Shown here: positions 9,045-17,792 of the stretch, piece by piece | Position numbering within the stretch: the stretch's first letter is position 1 | Layout of the letters: each line of letters opens with the position of its first letter | NCBI RefSeq assembly: GCF_052060035.1 | Contig: NZ_JBPOEA010000001.1 | Span: 558,001 to 622,000, forward strand | Source of the DNA: Fodinibius sp052060035 | GTDB taxonomy: Bacteria; Bacteroidota; Rhodothermia; Balneolales; Balneolaceae | DNA length: 64,000 nt | Direction of reading: 5' to 3' | Notes under the pieces: model-generated | Databases searched by the model: none | The model's input: only the letters and a program-made list of their open reading frames with translations | Told to the model about the DNA's origin: nothing | Translations under genes and position numbers: made by a program

Positions 9045-9911
9045 ATGCCGGCACCAGATATCACAATCATTGGTGTAGGTGGATTGGGCCATTCTTTGGC
9101 AAAGGCTTTATCAGCAGCGGATATCCCTGTCAAAAGTATTTTTAATCGCACAACAGATGATGCTAAAAAACTTGCTGATGACCTTGATATACGCATATCG
9201 GGATCTTTTCCATCTGCTGATTATGAATTGGGTGATCTCATCTTTATTACCGTCTCAGATTCTGCTATTGAAAAAGTTGTTCGGCAATTAGCCGATGTTT
9301 CAGCAGATTTTAGTCATAAAACAATTGTTCATTGCTCGGGTAACGAGTCGGCAACACTTTTACAGCCGATAAAGGAAAAGGGGGGGCTTATCGCCTCTTT
9401 TCATCCGTTACAAACCTTTACAGCACAGTCGGGCCCTTCAGATTTCAAGGACATCTACTTTAGCTTACAGGGAGATAAGTCCGCTTTTCCTCAGCTTAAA
9501 GAGATTGCGTCCCAAATGGGTGCCTATACGTTGGAAGTTAGCAAAGAACAAAAATCTCATCTACATGCTGCTGCGGTTATCGCATCCAATTACTTAAATA
9601 CCCTACTGGATGCAGCTGTGGCTACGGCAACGGTCAGTGGTCTTTCTAAAGAAAAAGCTAAGCAAGCACTGTTTCCCTTAATAAAGACAAGTTTGAAAAA
9701 TATTGAGTCTCAATCGTTTGAGGAGGCCCTTACCGGACCCATCAAGCGAGGCGATTGGGAAACGGTAGAACATCACTTGCATTTATTGGATGATCAACCC
9801 GAGTTGCTGGCGATTTATCAAATCATGGGAAAGAGGACCATCAAGCTGGCAAGAAAATCCCAAAAAATAGATAGCGACACGGCTAAGAAATTATATCGTT
9901 TGTTGGAATGA
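9045..9911 (+). CDS. Rossmann-fold and DUF2520 domain oxidoreductase-like protein
   Basis: The 288-residue protein begins with a dinucleotide-binding motif (GVGGLGHSLA, residues 8-17). A second domain of the DUF2520 type follows, with HCSGNESATLL and SFHPLQTF before an all-helical C-terminus (about 165-288). It resembles F420/NADP-dependent oxidoreductases and ketopantoate-type reductases, but no reaction has been assigned to the family. It starts 6 bp after the Memo-like gene and overlaps the next gene by 4 bp, so translation is probably coupled. Confidence 0.85.
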   Translation: MPAPDITIIGVGGLGHSLAKALSAADIPVKSIFNRTTDDAKKLADDLDIRISGSFPSADYELGDLIFITVSDSAIEKVVRQLADVSADFSHKTIVHCSGNESATLLQPIKEKGGLIASFHPLQTFTAQSGPSDFKDIYFSLQGDKSAFPQLKEIASQMGAYTLEVSKEQKSHLHAAAVIASNYLNTLLDAAVATATVSGLSKEKAKQALFPLIKTSLKNIESQSFEEALTGPIKRGDWETVEHHLHLLDDQPELLAIYQIMGKRTIKLARKSQKIDSDTAKKLYRLLE

Positions 9912-10234
9912 GCAGAGCCAAAGATTATTATCAGCGTGTGTATGAGGTTGTCAGGCAGATTCCCCACGGCAGGGTTAGCACCTATGGCGCTATTGCTCGC
10001 TATTTGGGTATTAAATCTGGGGCCCGAATGGTGGGGTATGCGCTAAATAACGTAGCAGAAACGAACATTCCTGCACATCGTGTTGTTAACAGAAATGGTG
10101 AGCTTACGGGGCGTGCTTATTTCCCTGATGATACGATGCGAGAACGTCTAAAACAGGAAAACATCACTTTTTTAGATGAATATAAGGTAGATATCGACCG
10201 ACATTTTTGGAACCCTTTAGAGGAAATGGACTAA
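9908..10234 (+). CDS. MGMT-family alkyltransferase-like protein (no active-site cysteine)
   Basis: The 108-residue protein is the DNA-binding domain of O6-alkylguanine-DNA alkyltransferases alone. The helix-turn-helix landmark HGRVSTYGAIARYLG is followed by PAHRV at residues 55-59. In true alkyltransferases this reads PCHRV, so the alkyl-accepting cysteine is replaced by alanine (A56). That is the hallmark of alkyltransferase-like proteins, which bind alkylated guanine and hand it to nucleotide excision repair instead of removing the alkyl group. The role is inferred from that family. It overlaps the preceding gene by four bases. Confidence 0.88.
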   Translation: MSRAKDYYQRVYEVVRQIPHGRVSTYGAIARYLGIKSGARMVGYALNNVAETNIPAHRVVNRNGELTGRAYFPDDTMRERLKQENITFLDEYKVDIDRHFWNPLEEMD

Positions 10235-10240
10235 CGAATA

Positions 10241-10765
10241 ATGAATATGATTAAACATAAGCGGATAACATCTTTTCTATGTTTTCTGGTCATCGCCGTT
10301 GGTTTGGTGGGTAAGTTACAGGCACAAAAGATATCAGATGACTCTTTATTGAAGAATGCCTCCGGTCAAGAGTTGCAACAAGTTATCAGCTCATACGAGG
10401 GGGAGAAAGTGGTATTGGTAAACGTATGGGCTACTTGGTGCGCCCCTTGTATCGAAGAATTTCCTTATATTGTAGATTTGCAGCAAAAGTATGAGGATAT
10501 GCTGCATGTTATTTTTATCTCGGCTGATTTTCCCAACCAGCGCGGTAAGGCGTTAGAGTTTTTGAAAGAGCAAAATGTTGATTGGGTGACCTATTTTAAG
10601 ACAGGCAAAGATCAACCTTTTATTGAAGCAATTTCTGATGAATGGAGTGGAGCTTTGCCGTTTACAAAAATCATAAATAAGGAAGGAAAGCTTGTTGCCA
10701 GTTGGGAACAAGGCGCTGAATACGAAAAGTTTGAACGTTTCATTAAAAAAGCAATAAATGTCTGA
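10241..10765 (+). CDS. TlpA-family exported thioredoxin-like protein
   Basis: The 174-residue protein has a signal peptide (about residues 8-29, ending LQAQ). A thioredoxin fold follows with the redox motif WCAPC at 66-70 and the cis-proline region ALPFTKII. Such proteins work outside the cytoplasm in reducing or isomerising disulfides, often for cytochrome c maturation. It lies directly before a second thioredoxin-fold gene (5-bp gap), which suggests a joint redox function. The specific partner is not visible. Confidence 0.85.
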   Translation: MNMIKHKRITSFLCFLVIAVGLVGKLQAQKISDDSLLKNASGQELQQVISSYEGEKVVLVNVWATWCAPCIEEFPYIVDLQQKYEDMLHVIFISADFPNQRGKALEFLKEQNVDWVTYFKTGKDQPFIEAISDEWSGALPFTKIINKEGKLVASWEQGAEYEKFERFIKKAINV

Positions 10766-10770
10766 CTGCC

Positions 10771-11397
10771 ATGAATTTACAAAATTTACTTTATGTGTTT
10801 ATAATACTTTCAGCTGTAGGATTGTTGGCGTTTTTGCCAGTTGAGAATCATAATACTGATCGGTTAGAGATTGGTGCCAAAGCCCCGCTTGCGGATGTGG
10901 AAGTGACAGACATATCAGGAGAAAAATTAACACTTGCTGAAGTTGCTGGTAAAAATGGTTTGTTGGTGAATTTTTCGTGCAATACCTGTCCATGGGTAGA
11001 GGCTTGGGAAGACCGGTATAATCCCATTGTGAATATGGCCGAAGAAAATGGAATAGGTGTCATTATGTTGAACCCCAATGCAGCTATTCGGGATAAGGGA
11101 GAATCAATGGAAGATATGCAAGCACGAGCAAAGTCAAGCAATTATAATTTTTATTATGCTCTTGATGAACAGGCGAAACTGGCCGAAGCTTTTGGTGCAA
11201 CCAGAACGCCGGATATCTTCTTGTTCAATAGTGACATGGAGCTCGTATATACCGGAGCTATTGATGACAATGCCAAATCAGCCAAAAACGTCGAGCAGCC
11301 TTACTTGAAAAATGCGATTCAAAATTTGGTAGCAGGCAAGGAAATCAATCCCAAGACGACGAAAGCTCTTGGTTGCACAATTAAGTGGCCTAAGTAA
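10771..11397 (+). CDS. Redoxin/thioredoxin-fold protein, membrane-anchored or exported
   Basis: The 208-residue protein has an N-terminal hydrophobic helix (about 5-23) and then an AhpC/TSA-like thioredoxin fold with the redox pair C70-N-T-C73 in NFSCNTCPWVEAW. The cis-proline segment is ATRTPDIFLF. It resembles the thioredoxin family proteins common in Bacteroidota that are annotated as redoxins. Its exact substrate is unknown; peroxide reduction or thiol exchange in the periplasm are both possible. It ends the operon that began with the phosphopantetheinyl transferase gene, and a hairpin with a T run follows. Confidence 0.8.
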   Translation: MNLQNLLYVFIILSAVGLLAFLPVENHNTDRLEIGAKAPLADVEVTDISGEKLTLAEVAGKNGLLVNFSCNTCPWVEAWEDRYNPIVNMAEENGIGVIMLNPNAAIRDKGESMEDMQARAKSSNYNFYYALDEQAKLAEAFGATRTPDIFLFNSDMELVYTGAIDDNAKSAKNVEQPYLKNAIQNLVAGKEINPKTTKALGCTIKWPK

Positions 11398-11430
11398 TTC
11401 CTAATTGTCTCAATATTTCCTTATTTTTGG

Positions 11431-11462
11431 AGGCTTGCCAATTACGGCGAGCCTTTTCTTTT
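11431..11462 (+). terminator. Rho-independent terminator after the redoxin gene
   Basis: A 9-bp stem (11431-11439 with 11446-11454, including one G-T pair) with a 6-base loop AATTAC is followed by TTTTCTTTT. It lies 33 bp after the redoxin stop and separates that operon from queD. No preQ1-riboswitch-like sequence was recognised here. Confidence 0.7.
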
Positions 11463-11485
11463 AGAACCGAAATAATGAACAACAA

Positions 11486-11875
11486 ATGCCCACTTGGACA
11501 TTACATACAGAATTTAAATTTGATGCTGCCCATTTGATTGAGGGCTATGACGGTAAATGCGGACGTATGCACGGACACAGCTATAAAGTGCATATTTCAG
11601 CGGAATCGGATAAGTTGAATCCCTCAAAATACCTTGAGGCTGATGATATGGTATGTGATTTCAAAGAATTGAAGTGGGCGGCAAAAGGCTCAGAAAAGGG
11701 AGGGTTAGACCATTCTGTCTTGAATGAGGAGCTGCCGGTAAATCCCACTGCTGAACGCATTGCAGAATTTATCTATAAGGAAACACAGCAGCGCATTCCC
11801 GACGGTATCAGGTTAAATGTGACAGTTTGGGAAACGGAAAATAGCTGGGTTGAATATACCAAAGACCATGTTTAA
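11486..11875 (+). CDS. queD: 6-carboxytetrahydropterin synthase QueD
   Basis: The 129-residue enzyme converts 7,8-dihydroneopterin triphosphate to 6-carboxy-5,6,7,8-tetrahydropterin, the second step toward queuosine. The zinc histidines are H16 (FDAAH) and H29/H31 (HGHS). The catalytic cysteine C25 sits in the KCGRMHGH motif, and the D75-H76 pair lies in LDHSVLN. Length is normal. It overlaps queE by 8 bp, giving a queD-queE pair. queC and queF are not in the window. Confidence 0.93.
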   Translation: MPTWTLHTEFKFDAAHLIEGYDGKCGRMHGHSYKVHISAESDKLNPSKYLEADDMVCDFKELKWAAKGSEKGGLDHSVLNEELPVNPTAERIAEFIYKETQQRIPDGIRLNVTVWETENSWVEYTKDHV

Positions 11876-12524
11876 CGAGATTGATCAGGAAAAGTTAGAA
11901 GAGCTTATCGACCAGGATGAGATGCGGTCGGTTGAATATCCGCTGGTGGAGGATTTCTACACCATTCAGGGCGAAGGTGCTCACAACGGACGACCCGCCT
12001 ATTTTATCCGTACTGCGGGATGTGACGTCAATTGCTGGTGGTGTGATGTCAAGGAAAGCTGGGATGAAGAGCAACATCCACCGAAAACAGTTGAGCAGAT
12101 TGTAAGTGGGGCAAAGGAAAGCGGCGCTGAATTTGCTGTCATCACCGGTGGAGAACCGCTGTTGCACGATCTTGATCCGCTAACATTTCAGCTTAAACAG
12201 GCTGGATTACAAGTCCATATTGAAACCAGTGGATCGTCACCTATTTCAGGATTTTTAGACTGGATCACATTATCGCCCAAACGATTTAAAGAACCACTGG
12301 ATGATATTTTTCCCTATGTGGATGAGCTGAAAGTAGTGGTACTAACCAATAAAGATTTAGAGTGGGCAGAGAAGAACGCGGCCAAATGTCCCGATAGCAC
12401 ACAACTGTTGCTTCAACCCGAATGGGAAAAAGAGGGGGCAGTAGAGCTTATCGTCGATTATGTGAAAGAAAATCCCAGGTGGGGTATCAGTCTGCAGACC
12501 CATAAATTTATGGGGGTTCGATAG
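11868..12524 (+). CDS. queE: 7-carboxy-7-deazaguanine synthase QueE (radical SAM)
   Basis: The 218-residue enzyme converts carboxytetrahydropterin to 7-carboxy-7-deazaguanine. The radical SAM cluster motif is C52-x3-C56-x2-C59 (CDVNCWWC). GEPLL follows, and the substrate-binding start is FYTIQGEGAHNGRPAYFIR. I chose the ATG at 11868, inside the queD 3' end, over an upstream TTG at 11850. Its stop codon TAG shares one base with the GTG of the next gene. Pathway assignment is strengthened by the overlapping queD. Confidence 0.92.
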   Translation: MFNEIDQEKLEELIDQDEMRSVEYPLVEDFYTIQGEGAHNGRPAYFIRTAGCDVNCWWCDVKESWDEEQHPPKTVEQIVSGAKESGAEFAVITGGEPLLHDLDPLTFQLKQAGLQVHIETSGSSPISGFLDWITLSPKRFKEPLDDIFPYVDELKVVVLTNKDLEWAEKNAAKCPDSTQLLLQPEWEKEGAVELIVDYVKENPRWGISLQTHKFMGVR

Positions 12525-13246
12525 TGACCAAGCAGGAAAATCATTCTGTAGTTATCACCGGCGCCAGTCGCGGTATTGGTCGTCGGATCGCTCAGGCTTT
12601 TGCTCGACACACAGATTTTGCCCTTCTACTTATTGCACGCACAAAATCAGATCTAAAAGATACCCAAACACTGTGCAGGAAAATTGGGGATAATGAAGTA
12701 TCCATTTCGGCTTGTGATGCTGTAAATCCAAAGGCTGTTCAGAAACTTGCGTTGCCCAAAGGATTTCCGACTCCAAAAATTATCATTAATAATGCCGGTT
12801 CCTATCTACTCAAGAAGTTGCAGAAGACATCACACGAAGAATTTGCCGAACAAATTCAGACAAATCTATATTCAGCCGTCAACATAACACAGCGGTTTTT
12901 GGGTGATCTAAAAACAAAACCTCACGCCTTGATCATCAATATTTGTTCAGTGGGGGCTATAGAAGGACTGGAAGACAGCGGTGCTTATTCCGCCTCAAAG
13001 CATGCGTTATTGGGATATACACGCTCTCTCCGCAAGGAATTACTGGAAACTGAAATTGGCGTCACAGCTGTTAATCTGGGGCAGACGCAGTCTACATCGT
13101 GGGAGGGATCACTCATAGATCGCGATCTGTTGATCGATCCTGATGATGTAGCAGAAATTATACTGAATTTGACTCAATTATCGCCGAGAACGGTGGTTGA
13201 AGAAATATTGGTCAAACCGCAACATGGTCGCGTGCCACCGATGTAA
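12524..13246 (+). CDS. Short-chain dehydrogenase/reductase (sepiapterin-reductase-like)
   Basis: The 240-residue NAD(P)-dependent SDR has TGASRGIG near the N-terminus, NNAG in the middle and the catalytic YSASK. It starts at a GTG that shares a base with the queE stop (TAGTG). Its position after two pterin enzymes suggests, but does not show, a pterin substrate such as sepiapterin. General SDR function on another carbonyl is equally possible. It converges on the malic enzyme gene. Confidence 0.8.
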   Translation: MTKQENHSVVITGASRGIGRRIAQAFARHTDFALLLIARTKSDLKDTQTLCRKIGDNEVSISACDAVNPKAVQKLALPKGFPTPKIIINNAGSYLLKKLQKTSHEEFAEQIQTNLYSAVNITQRFLGDLKTKPHALIINICSVGAIEGLEDSGAYSASKHALLGYTRSLRKELLETEIGVTAVNLGQTQSTSWEGSLIDRDLLIDPDDVAEIILNLTQLSPRTVVEEILVKPQHGRVPPM

Positions 13247-13315
13247 TGAGATAACCTATGGCCTGACGCTATGCGAGACCATCAGGAAATCGAGATTTCG
13301 TTATGGAGATGAGAG

Positions 13316-14734
13316 TTAAGGCTTGGTTCTTCGAGCCACGCCACTTTCATAAGCAGCCTCTTCTACCGCTTTGGAAACCTTGCGAACGACATCTTTACTA
13401 AAGACGCTCGGTACAATATATTCCTCACTAAGTCCTTCTTGATTAATACATTCGGCAATAGCATGCGCAGCTGCCAACTTCATTTCCTCGTTAATGTCGG
13501 TAGCTCGTGCATCCAAAGCACCGCGGAATAATCCCGGGAATGCTAATACGTTGTTGATCTGGTTCGGGTAATCGCTTCGCCCGGTTGCAATGATTCGCGC
13601 AATATCTTGAATCTCTTCGGGCATTATTTCCGGTACCGGATTGGCAAGTGCAAATACGATGGGATCATCAGCCATTTTTTCTATTGCTTCAATGGGGACC
13701 GTTCCAGGTCCGCTAACCCCAATTAATAGATCAGCGTCTTCAGTTGCATCCAGTAGGGAGCCGGAAAGATTATCAGGGTTGGTGTTCTTTGCGACCCACT
13801 GTTTGCTTGAATTAAGCTCATCCATTTTATCGCGATTGATAATACCGCTCCGGTCGCAACAAAGAATTTCTTCTGCACCTGCCTCTAACAAAATCTTGGT
13901 AATCGCTACACCGGCAGCGCCAACTCCAACAATCACGGTTCGAAGATCAGACAGATCCTTCTCAACAACTTTTAAAGCATTAATAGTAGCGGCAAGTGCG
14001 ACTACGGCCGTTCCATGCTGATCATCATGAAAAACCGGGATATCAAGCTCTTTTTTCAGCTTTTCTTCAATTTCAAAGCAGCGTGGTGCCCCGATATCTT
14101 CCAGATTAATTCCACCAAAACCGGGCGACATCCATTTAACAGCATTGACAATTTCATCTACTTCCTGGGTCTGCAGACAGATAGGATAGGCATCCACATT
14201 AGCAAACTCTTTAAACAACATGGCTTTCCCTTCCATGACGGGCATCGCGGCCTCAGGGCCAATATCCCCCAATCCTAATACAGCAGAACCATCACTAACC
14301 ACAGCTACAGAATTTTCTTTGATCGTGAGTGAGTGAACCTTCTCTTTATTATCGGCGATAGCTTCACAGACACGACCCACGCCCGGGGTATAGGCCATTG
14401 AAAGGGAGTCGCGTGTATCAACAGGTACCTTGTTTTTAATGCGAATCTTGCCGCCCAAATGGAGTAGAAATACACGGTCAGAAACATTGCGAACCTTTAC
14501 ACCGTCAATTGCTTTAACAGCCTTAACAATAGCTTTGGAATGCTCTTCATCACGAGCACTTACGGTCAAATCCCGAACTTTATATTTTCCCTCCACTTTA
14601 ACCACATCAACGGCGCCGGGATCACCTTTTTGATCTGCAATTTCGCTTAATATTTTGGCCAGCATACCGGGTTTGTTTTTAATGTATAAACGCATGGTAA
14701 AACTGTAGCTGACACTGGGTTGTACTTCACTCAT
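13316..14734 (-). CDS. NAD-dependent malic enzyme with N-terminal ACT domain
   Basis: The 472-residue protein decarboxylates malate to pyruvate. Residues about 10-85 form an ACT-type regulatory domain. The malic enzyme catalytic domain follows (SMAYTPGVGRVCEAI, then GDIGPEAAMPVMEGKAML, DDQHGTA), then a Rossmann domain (VIVGVGAAGVAI). It lacks the C-terminal phosphotransacetylase-like domain of larger MaeB proteins. The ACT domain implies allosteric control by a small molecule, perhaps an amino acid, which is inference. A well-formed promoter candidate lies upstream. Confidence 0.93.
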   Translation of the reverse strand: MSEVQPSVSYSFTMRLYIKNKPGMLAKILSEIADQKGDPGAVDVVKVEGKYKVRDLTVSARDEEHSKAIVKAVKAIDGVKVRNVSDRVFLLHLGGKIRIKNKVPVDTRDSLSMAYTPGVGRVCEAIADNKEKVHSLTIKENSVAVVSDGSAVLGLGDIGPEAAMPVMEGKAMLFKEFANVDAYPICLQTQEVDEIVNAVKWMSPGFGGINLEDIGAPRCFEIEEKLKKELDIPVFHDDQHGTAVVALAATINALKVVEKDLSDLRTVIVGVGAAGVAITKILLEAGAEEILCCDRSGIINRDKMDELNSSKQWVAKNTNPDNLSGSLLDATEDADLLIGVSGPGTVPIEAIEKMADDPIVFALANPVPEIMPEEIQDIARIIATGRSDYPNQINNVLAFPGLFRGALDARATDINEEMKLAAAHAIAECINQEGLSEEYIVPSVFSKDVVRKVSKAVEEAAYESGVARRTKP

Positions 14735-14787
14735 TGGGATATGCTTTTCCGTTTTAAATAAATTCTAAACTCAAAAATTACAAGCAG

Positions 14788-14819
14788 CAAAGTTACAATC
14801 CTTATAACTGTGCAACAAA
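14788..14819 (-). promoter_or_regulatory. Candidate Bacteroidota-type promoter of malic enzyme gene
   Basis: Read on the minus strand, TTTG (14819-14816) and TAACTTTG (14795-14788) are separated by exactly 20 bp. This matches the -33 TTTG and -7 TAnnTTTG consensus with its usual 19-21 bp spacing. The ATG is about 54 bp downstream, which suits a short leader. Confidence 0.5.
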
Positions 14820-15028
14820 TTCTATTCCCTGATTTTCTCTGCTGCATCTGTAAAGCAGATGATTTTTTAAATGTGGGGTCAAATATTGTTCTCAATTTAA
14901 AGTGTTGTGCAGTAGTAGTTAAAAGTATCATTGTATTTTGCTTTACATCTTTTTTCCTTTATAAACTTTGAAATAATATTCATAATGATATATTCAAATT
15001 GGTTTAAATTTGCACTAAAATAATTTTT

Positions 15029-16357
15029 ATGAAGAAAACAGCTCATTTTACTGTTCTTTGTTTTGCTTTATTGTTGATGTTCGCATCACAGGGGTGGTCG
15101 CAGTCATCACCGGCTGAGGCGTTTAAAAATGTAATCATCCATACTGCTGATGGAAAGCTTATCAAAAGTGGAACTATTGTTTGGAGAAACGGTGTCATTA
15201 CTGACGTCGGAAAAAATGCATCGATTCCATTTGACGCCTATGTCCATGATGGAGGAGATAGTCTGCATGTATATCCGGGATTTATTGATGGATTGGCTCT
15301 TTGGGGAAGTCCTGATGTGGATGAAAATGTGGGAACTCCCAATGTGCCTGGTAATCCCGGTTATGGACGGGCCGGAATACAGCCCGAACGTCAACCTTCT
15401 AAGATATTGCAAACAGATAGTAAAGCCCTATCCGAAGCACCTAAGCATGGATTTACAACTGCCGCATTAGGCCTAAAGGGACAAATGCTGCCCGGACAGG
15501 TTGAGTTGTTTTTTATAAATGGGGAAGAGACAAAAGATCTTCTTTTAGAGTCAGGGATAGGACTGATGGCCCAATTTGAGGAGGCTCAGGGGCAAGCTTA
15601 TCCCTCCACAACTATGGGAGTTATGACGCAATTTCGACAGCTCTTCAACGATGCAAAAGCTTTACAGCAACAGGAGCAGTATTTTGCTTCGGTTTCATCG
15701 AATTATCCCGCACCAAAAAAGAATGAAGTGCTCGAAGCACTCTATCCGGTGATGAATCAGCAGCAGCCGTTCTATTTTGTAGTTGATAGCAAAGAAAATA
15801 TTGAGCGTGTATTTCAGCTGCAGGATGATCTTGGTTTTGAGGTTGTTATTGTATCCGGAAAAGAAGCCTATGAAAAGGCTGATGAGTTGAAACAGCGTGA
15901 TATACCGGTATTAGCCAGCATTGATTTTCCAGAGGAACCCGAATGGCGTTCAAAGGAAGAGGACGAAGATGAGCCTGAGATTACAGAAGAAATGCGCATC
16001 TTCAGAGATAAACAGGAAGCAGCTTACAAAGCTGATATCCAAAATATTGCCAAGCTTATTAACAGCGGGGTACAAGTCGGATTTGCTTCAAATGGCTTAA
16101 AGCTATCAGATTTGGGTAAACACCTTTCTGTTTTACAAGAGGAGGGTGACCTTGATCCAGAAGAAATATTACAATTGTTGACACAATCTACGGCCGATAT
16201 TTTGGGATACGGCAACCGACTCGGTAATATTACAGAAGGTCGAATTGCCAACTTTACGGTCTTTGACAAGCCGTTTATGGAAGAAAAAGCAACGTCGATT
16301 TATTCCATTATAGATGGAAAGCTTAAAGAATTTGAACAAGAATCTTCTGAGGAGTAA
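15029..16357 (+). CDS. Exported amidohydrolase-family protein, metal site lost (paralogue 1)
   Basis: The 442-residue protein has a signal peptide (about 1-25, SQGWSQ) and the amidohydrolase layout: an N-terminal beta-sandwich start, a barrel, and a C-terminal segment (GNRLGNITEGRIANFTVFD) that returns to the sandwich. The strand-1 metal motif HxH is absent; the site reads YPGFIDGLALWG. The late aspartate is also missing (GFASNG). It is probably not a metal hydrolase and may serve as a partner of the active paralogue at 16363, which starts 5 bp downstream. Confidence 0.75.
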   Translation: MKKTAHFTVLCFALLLMFASQGWSQSSPAEAFKNVIIHTADGKLIKSGTIVWRNGVITDVGKNASIPFDAYVHDGGDSLHVYPGFIDGLALWGSPDVDENVGTPNVPGNPGYGRAGIQPERQPSKILQTDSKALSEAPKHGFTTAALGLKGQMLPGQVELFFINGEETKDLLLESGIGLMAQFEEAQGQAYPSTTMGVMTQFRQLFNDAKALQQQEQYFASVSSNYPAPKKNEVLEALYPVMNQQQPFYFVVDSKENIERVFQLQDDLGFEVVIVSGKEAYEKADELKQRDIPVLASIDFPEEPEWRSKEEDEDEPEITEEMRIFRDKQEAAYKADIQNIAKLINSGVQVGFASNGLKLSDLGKHLSVLQEEGDLDPEEILQLLTQSTADILGYGNRLGNITEGRIANFTVFDKPFMEEKATSIYSIIDGKLKEFEQESSEE

Positions 16358-16362
16358 GTATT

Positions 16363-17763
16363 ATGAAGAAGTTATTTTTAGCAATATTAATTTTTTGTTT
16401 TAGCCTAACGGGCTATGCCCAAGAGAAGGGTTCAGTTCTTATTAAGAATGGAACCCTTATTACAATAGCCAATGGCAATATGCCCAACACGGATCTATTA
16501 ATTAAAGACGGCATAATCAGCGAAATTGGTAAAGATATTTCTGCTCCGCGCGGTGTCAAAACGGTTGATGCCTCCGGAAAATATGTTATGCCGGGTATCA
16601 TTGATGCTCACTCGCATATTGCCGGGGTCGATATCAACGAATGGACAAATCCTGTTACAGCTGAAGTTTCAATGGAGGAATCCATCAACCCGAATGATAT
16701 TAATATCTATTGGGCGCTGGCCGGTGGTGTTACGTCAATTCACTTGATGCATGGATCTGCGAATGTAATTGGCGGGCAGAATGAGACCTTAAAGCTCCGT
16801 TATGGGGCTAATATGGATGAGATGCGTTTTGAGGATGCTCCTCGAACCATCAAGTTTGCATTGGGCGAAAACCCGACACGTGTACATGGGCAAGGGTTTG
16901 ACGTACAACCACGAACTCGTATGGGCGTTGAACAGGTCATCCGCGACCATTTTGATGCAGCCATTGATTACCGGCGCAATCGAAAGGAATACCATGACGC
17001 AAAAGAAGCGTACGAAAATGGTGATCGGTCCACGCCACCCGTACCGGTAGCTAAAAATGAGCGGCTCGAAGTGCTGGTTGATATTTTAGAGGGCGAAGTG
17101 CTCGTTCATACACACTCATATAGAGCTGATGAAATAAGCATGCTTATGCGTGTTTTTAATGACTATGGAATTGAAGACTATACGTTTCAGCACGCAAATG
17201 AGGCTTTCAAGGTTGCACCGGAGCTCAAGAAGAATGGTGCTTATACCTCGGTATTTGCCGACTGGTGGGCCTACAAATTTGAAGTGTACTATTCGACGGC
17301 TTACAACGCTTCTATCCTAAATGCGAATGGCGTAAAAAATAGCATTAACTCCGACAGCGGAGAGTTGATACGCCATTTAAATCATGAGGCAGCCAAAGCA
17401 GTACACTATGGTAATACTTCCAAGCAAGATGCCCTCAAAATGATTACCCTAAATCCAGCTGTCCAACTGGGAATCGATGATAAAGTAGGTAGTTTGGAGG
17501 TAGGAAAACATGGCGATGTTGCCATCTGGGACGGCCATCCGCTGAGCATCTACAGTAAAACACTCAAGACATTTGTAGATGGAAAAAAATACTTTGATCG
17601 TGCTGAAGATGCCGACGATATGCGGTTAAAGATTGACGCGGAACAGGATTTCGATGAAGCCTCAGGACGTTGGTACAACGAAAATGGTCGTCATTCAGAA
17701 ACATGCCTGCAGGGTGCTGAAATTCGTTTTAGCAAGCAGGGCATGAAACTTCAAGGCAATTAA
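16363..17763 (+). CDS. Exported amidohydrolase, metal site intact (paralogue 2)
   Basis: The 466-residue protein has a signal peptide (about 1-20, TGYAQ). It keeps the amidohydrolase metal residues: H83 and H85 in IDAHSH, later histidines in LVHTHSYRADE and FQHANEA, and an aspartate in NSDSGE. It resembles imidazolonepropionase/adenosine deaminase-like and dipeptidase-like members of the superfamily; the substrate is unknown. It is the middle gene of three paralogues with 5-bp gaps, so all three are probably made together and act in the periplasm. It is the only one of the three with an intact HxH and aspartate. Confidence 0.85.
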   Translation: MKKLFLAILIFCFSLTGYAQEKGSVLIKNGTLITIANGNMPNTDLLIKDGIISEIGKDISAPRGVKTVDASGKYVMPGIIDAHSHIAGVDINEWTNPVTAEVSMEESINPNDINIYWALAGGVTSIHLMHGSANVIGGQNETLKLRYGANMDEMRFEDAPRTIKFALGENPTRVHGQGFDVQPRTRMGVEQVIRDHFDAAIDYRRNRKEYHDAKEAYENGDRSTPPVPVAKNERLEVLVDILEGEVLVHTHSYRADEISMLMRVFNDYGIEDYTFQHANEAFKVAPELKKNGAYTSVFADWWAYKFEVYYSTAYNASILNANGVKNSINSDSGELIRHLNHEAAKAVHYGNTSKQDALKMITLNPAVQLGIDDKVGSLEVGKHGDVAIWDGHPLSIYSKTLKTFVDGKKYFDRAEDADDMRLKIDAEQDFDEASGRWYNENGRHSETCLQGAEIRFSKQGMKLQGN

Positions 17764-17792
17764 TTACAATGACCAAAGACACAGAAATTATT

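Noticed and set aside
11398..11485. Possible preQ1 riboswitch before queD
   Set aside because: The only structure seen is a terminator hairpin of the upstream operon; no preQ1 aptamer sequence was recognised.
13250..13315. Short palindrome with GAAATC/GATTTC between the SDR and malic enzyme genes
   Set aside because: Loop is too small and there is no T run, so a terminator is not supported.
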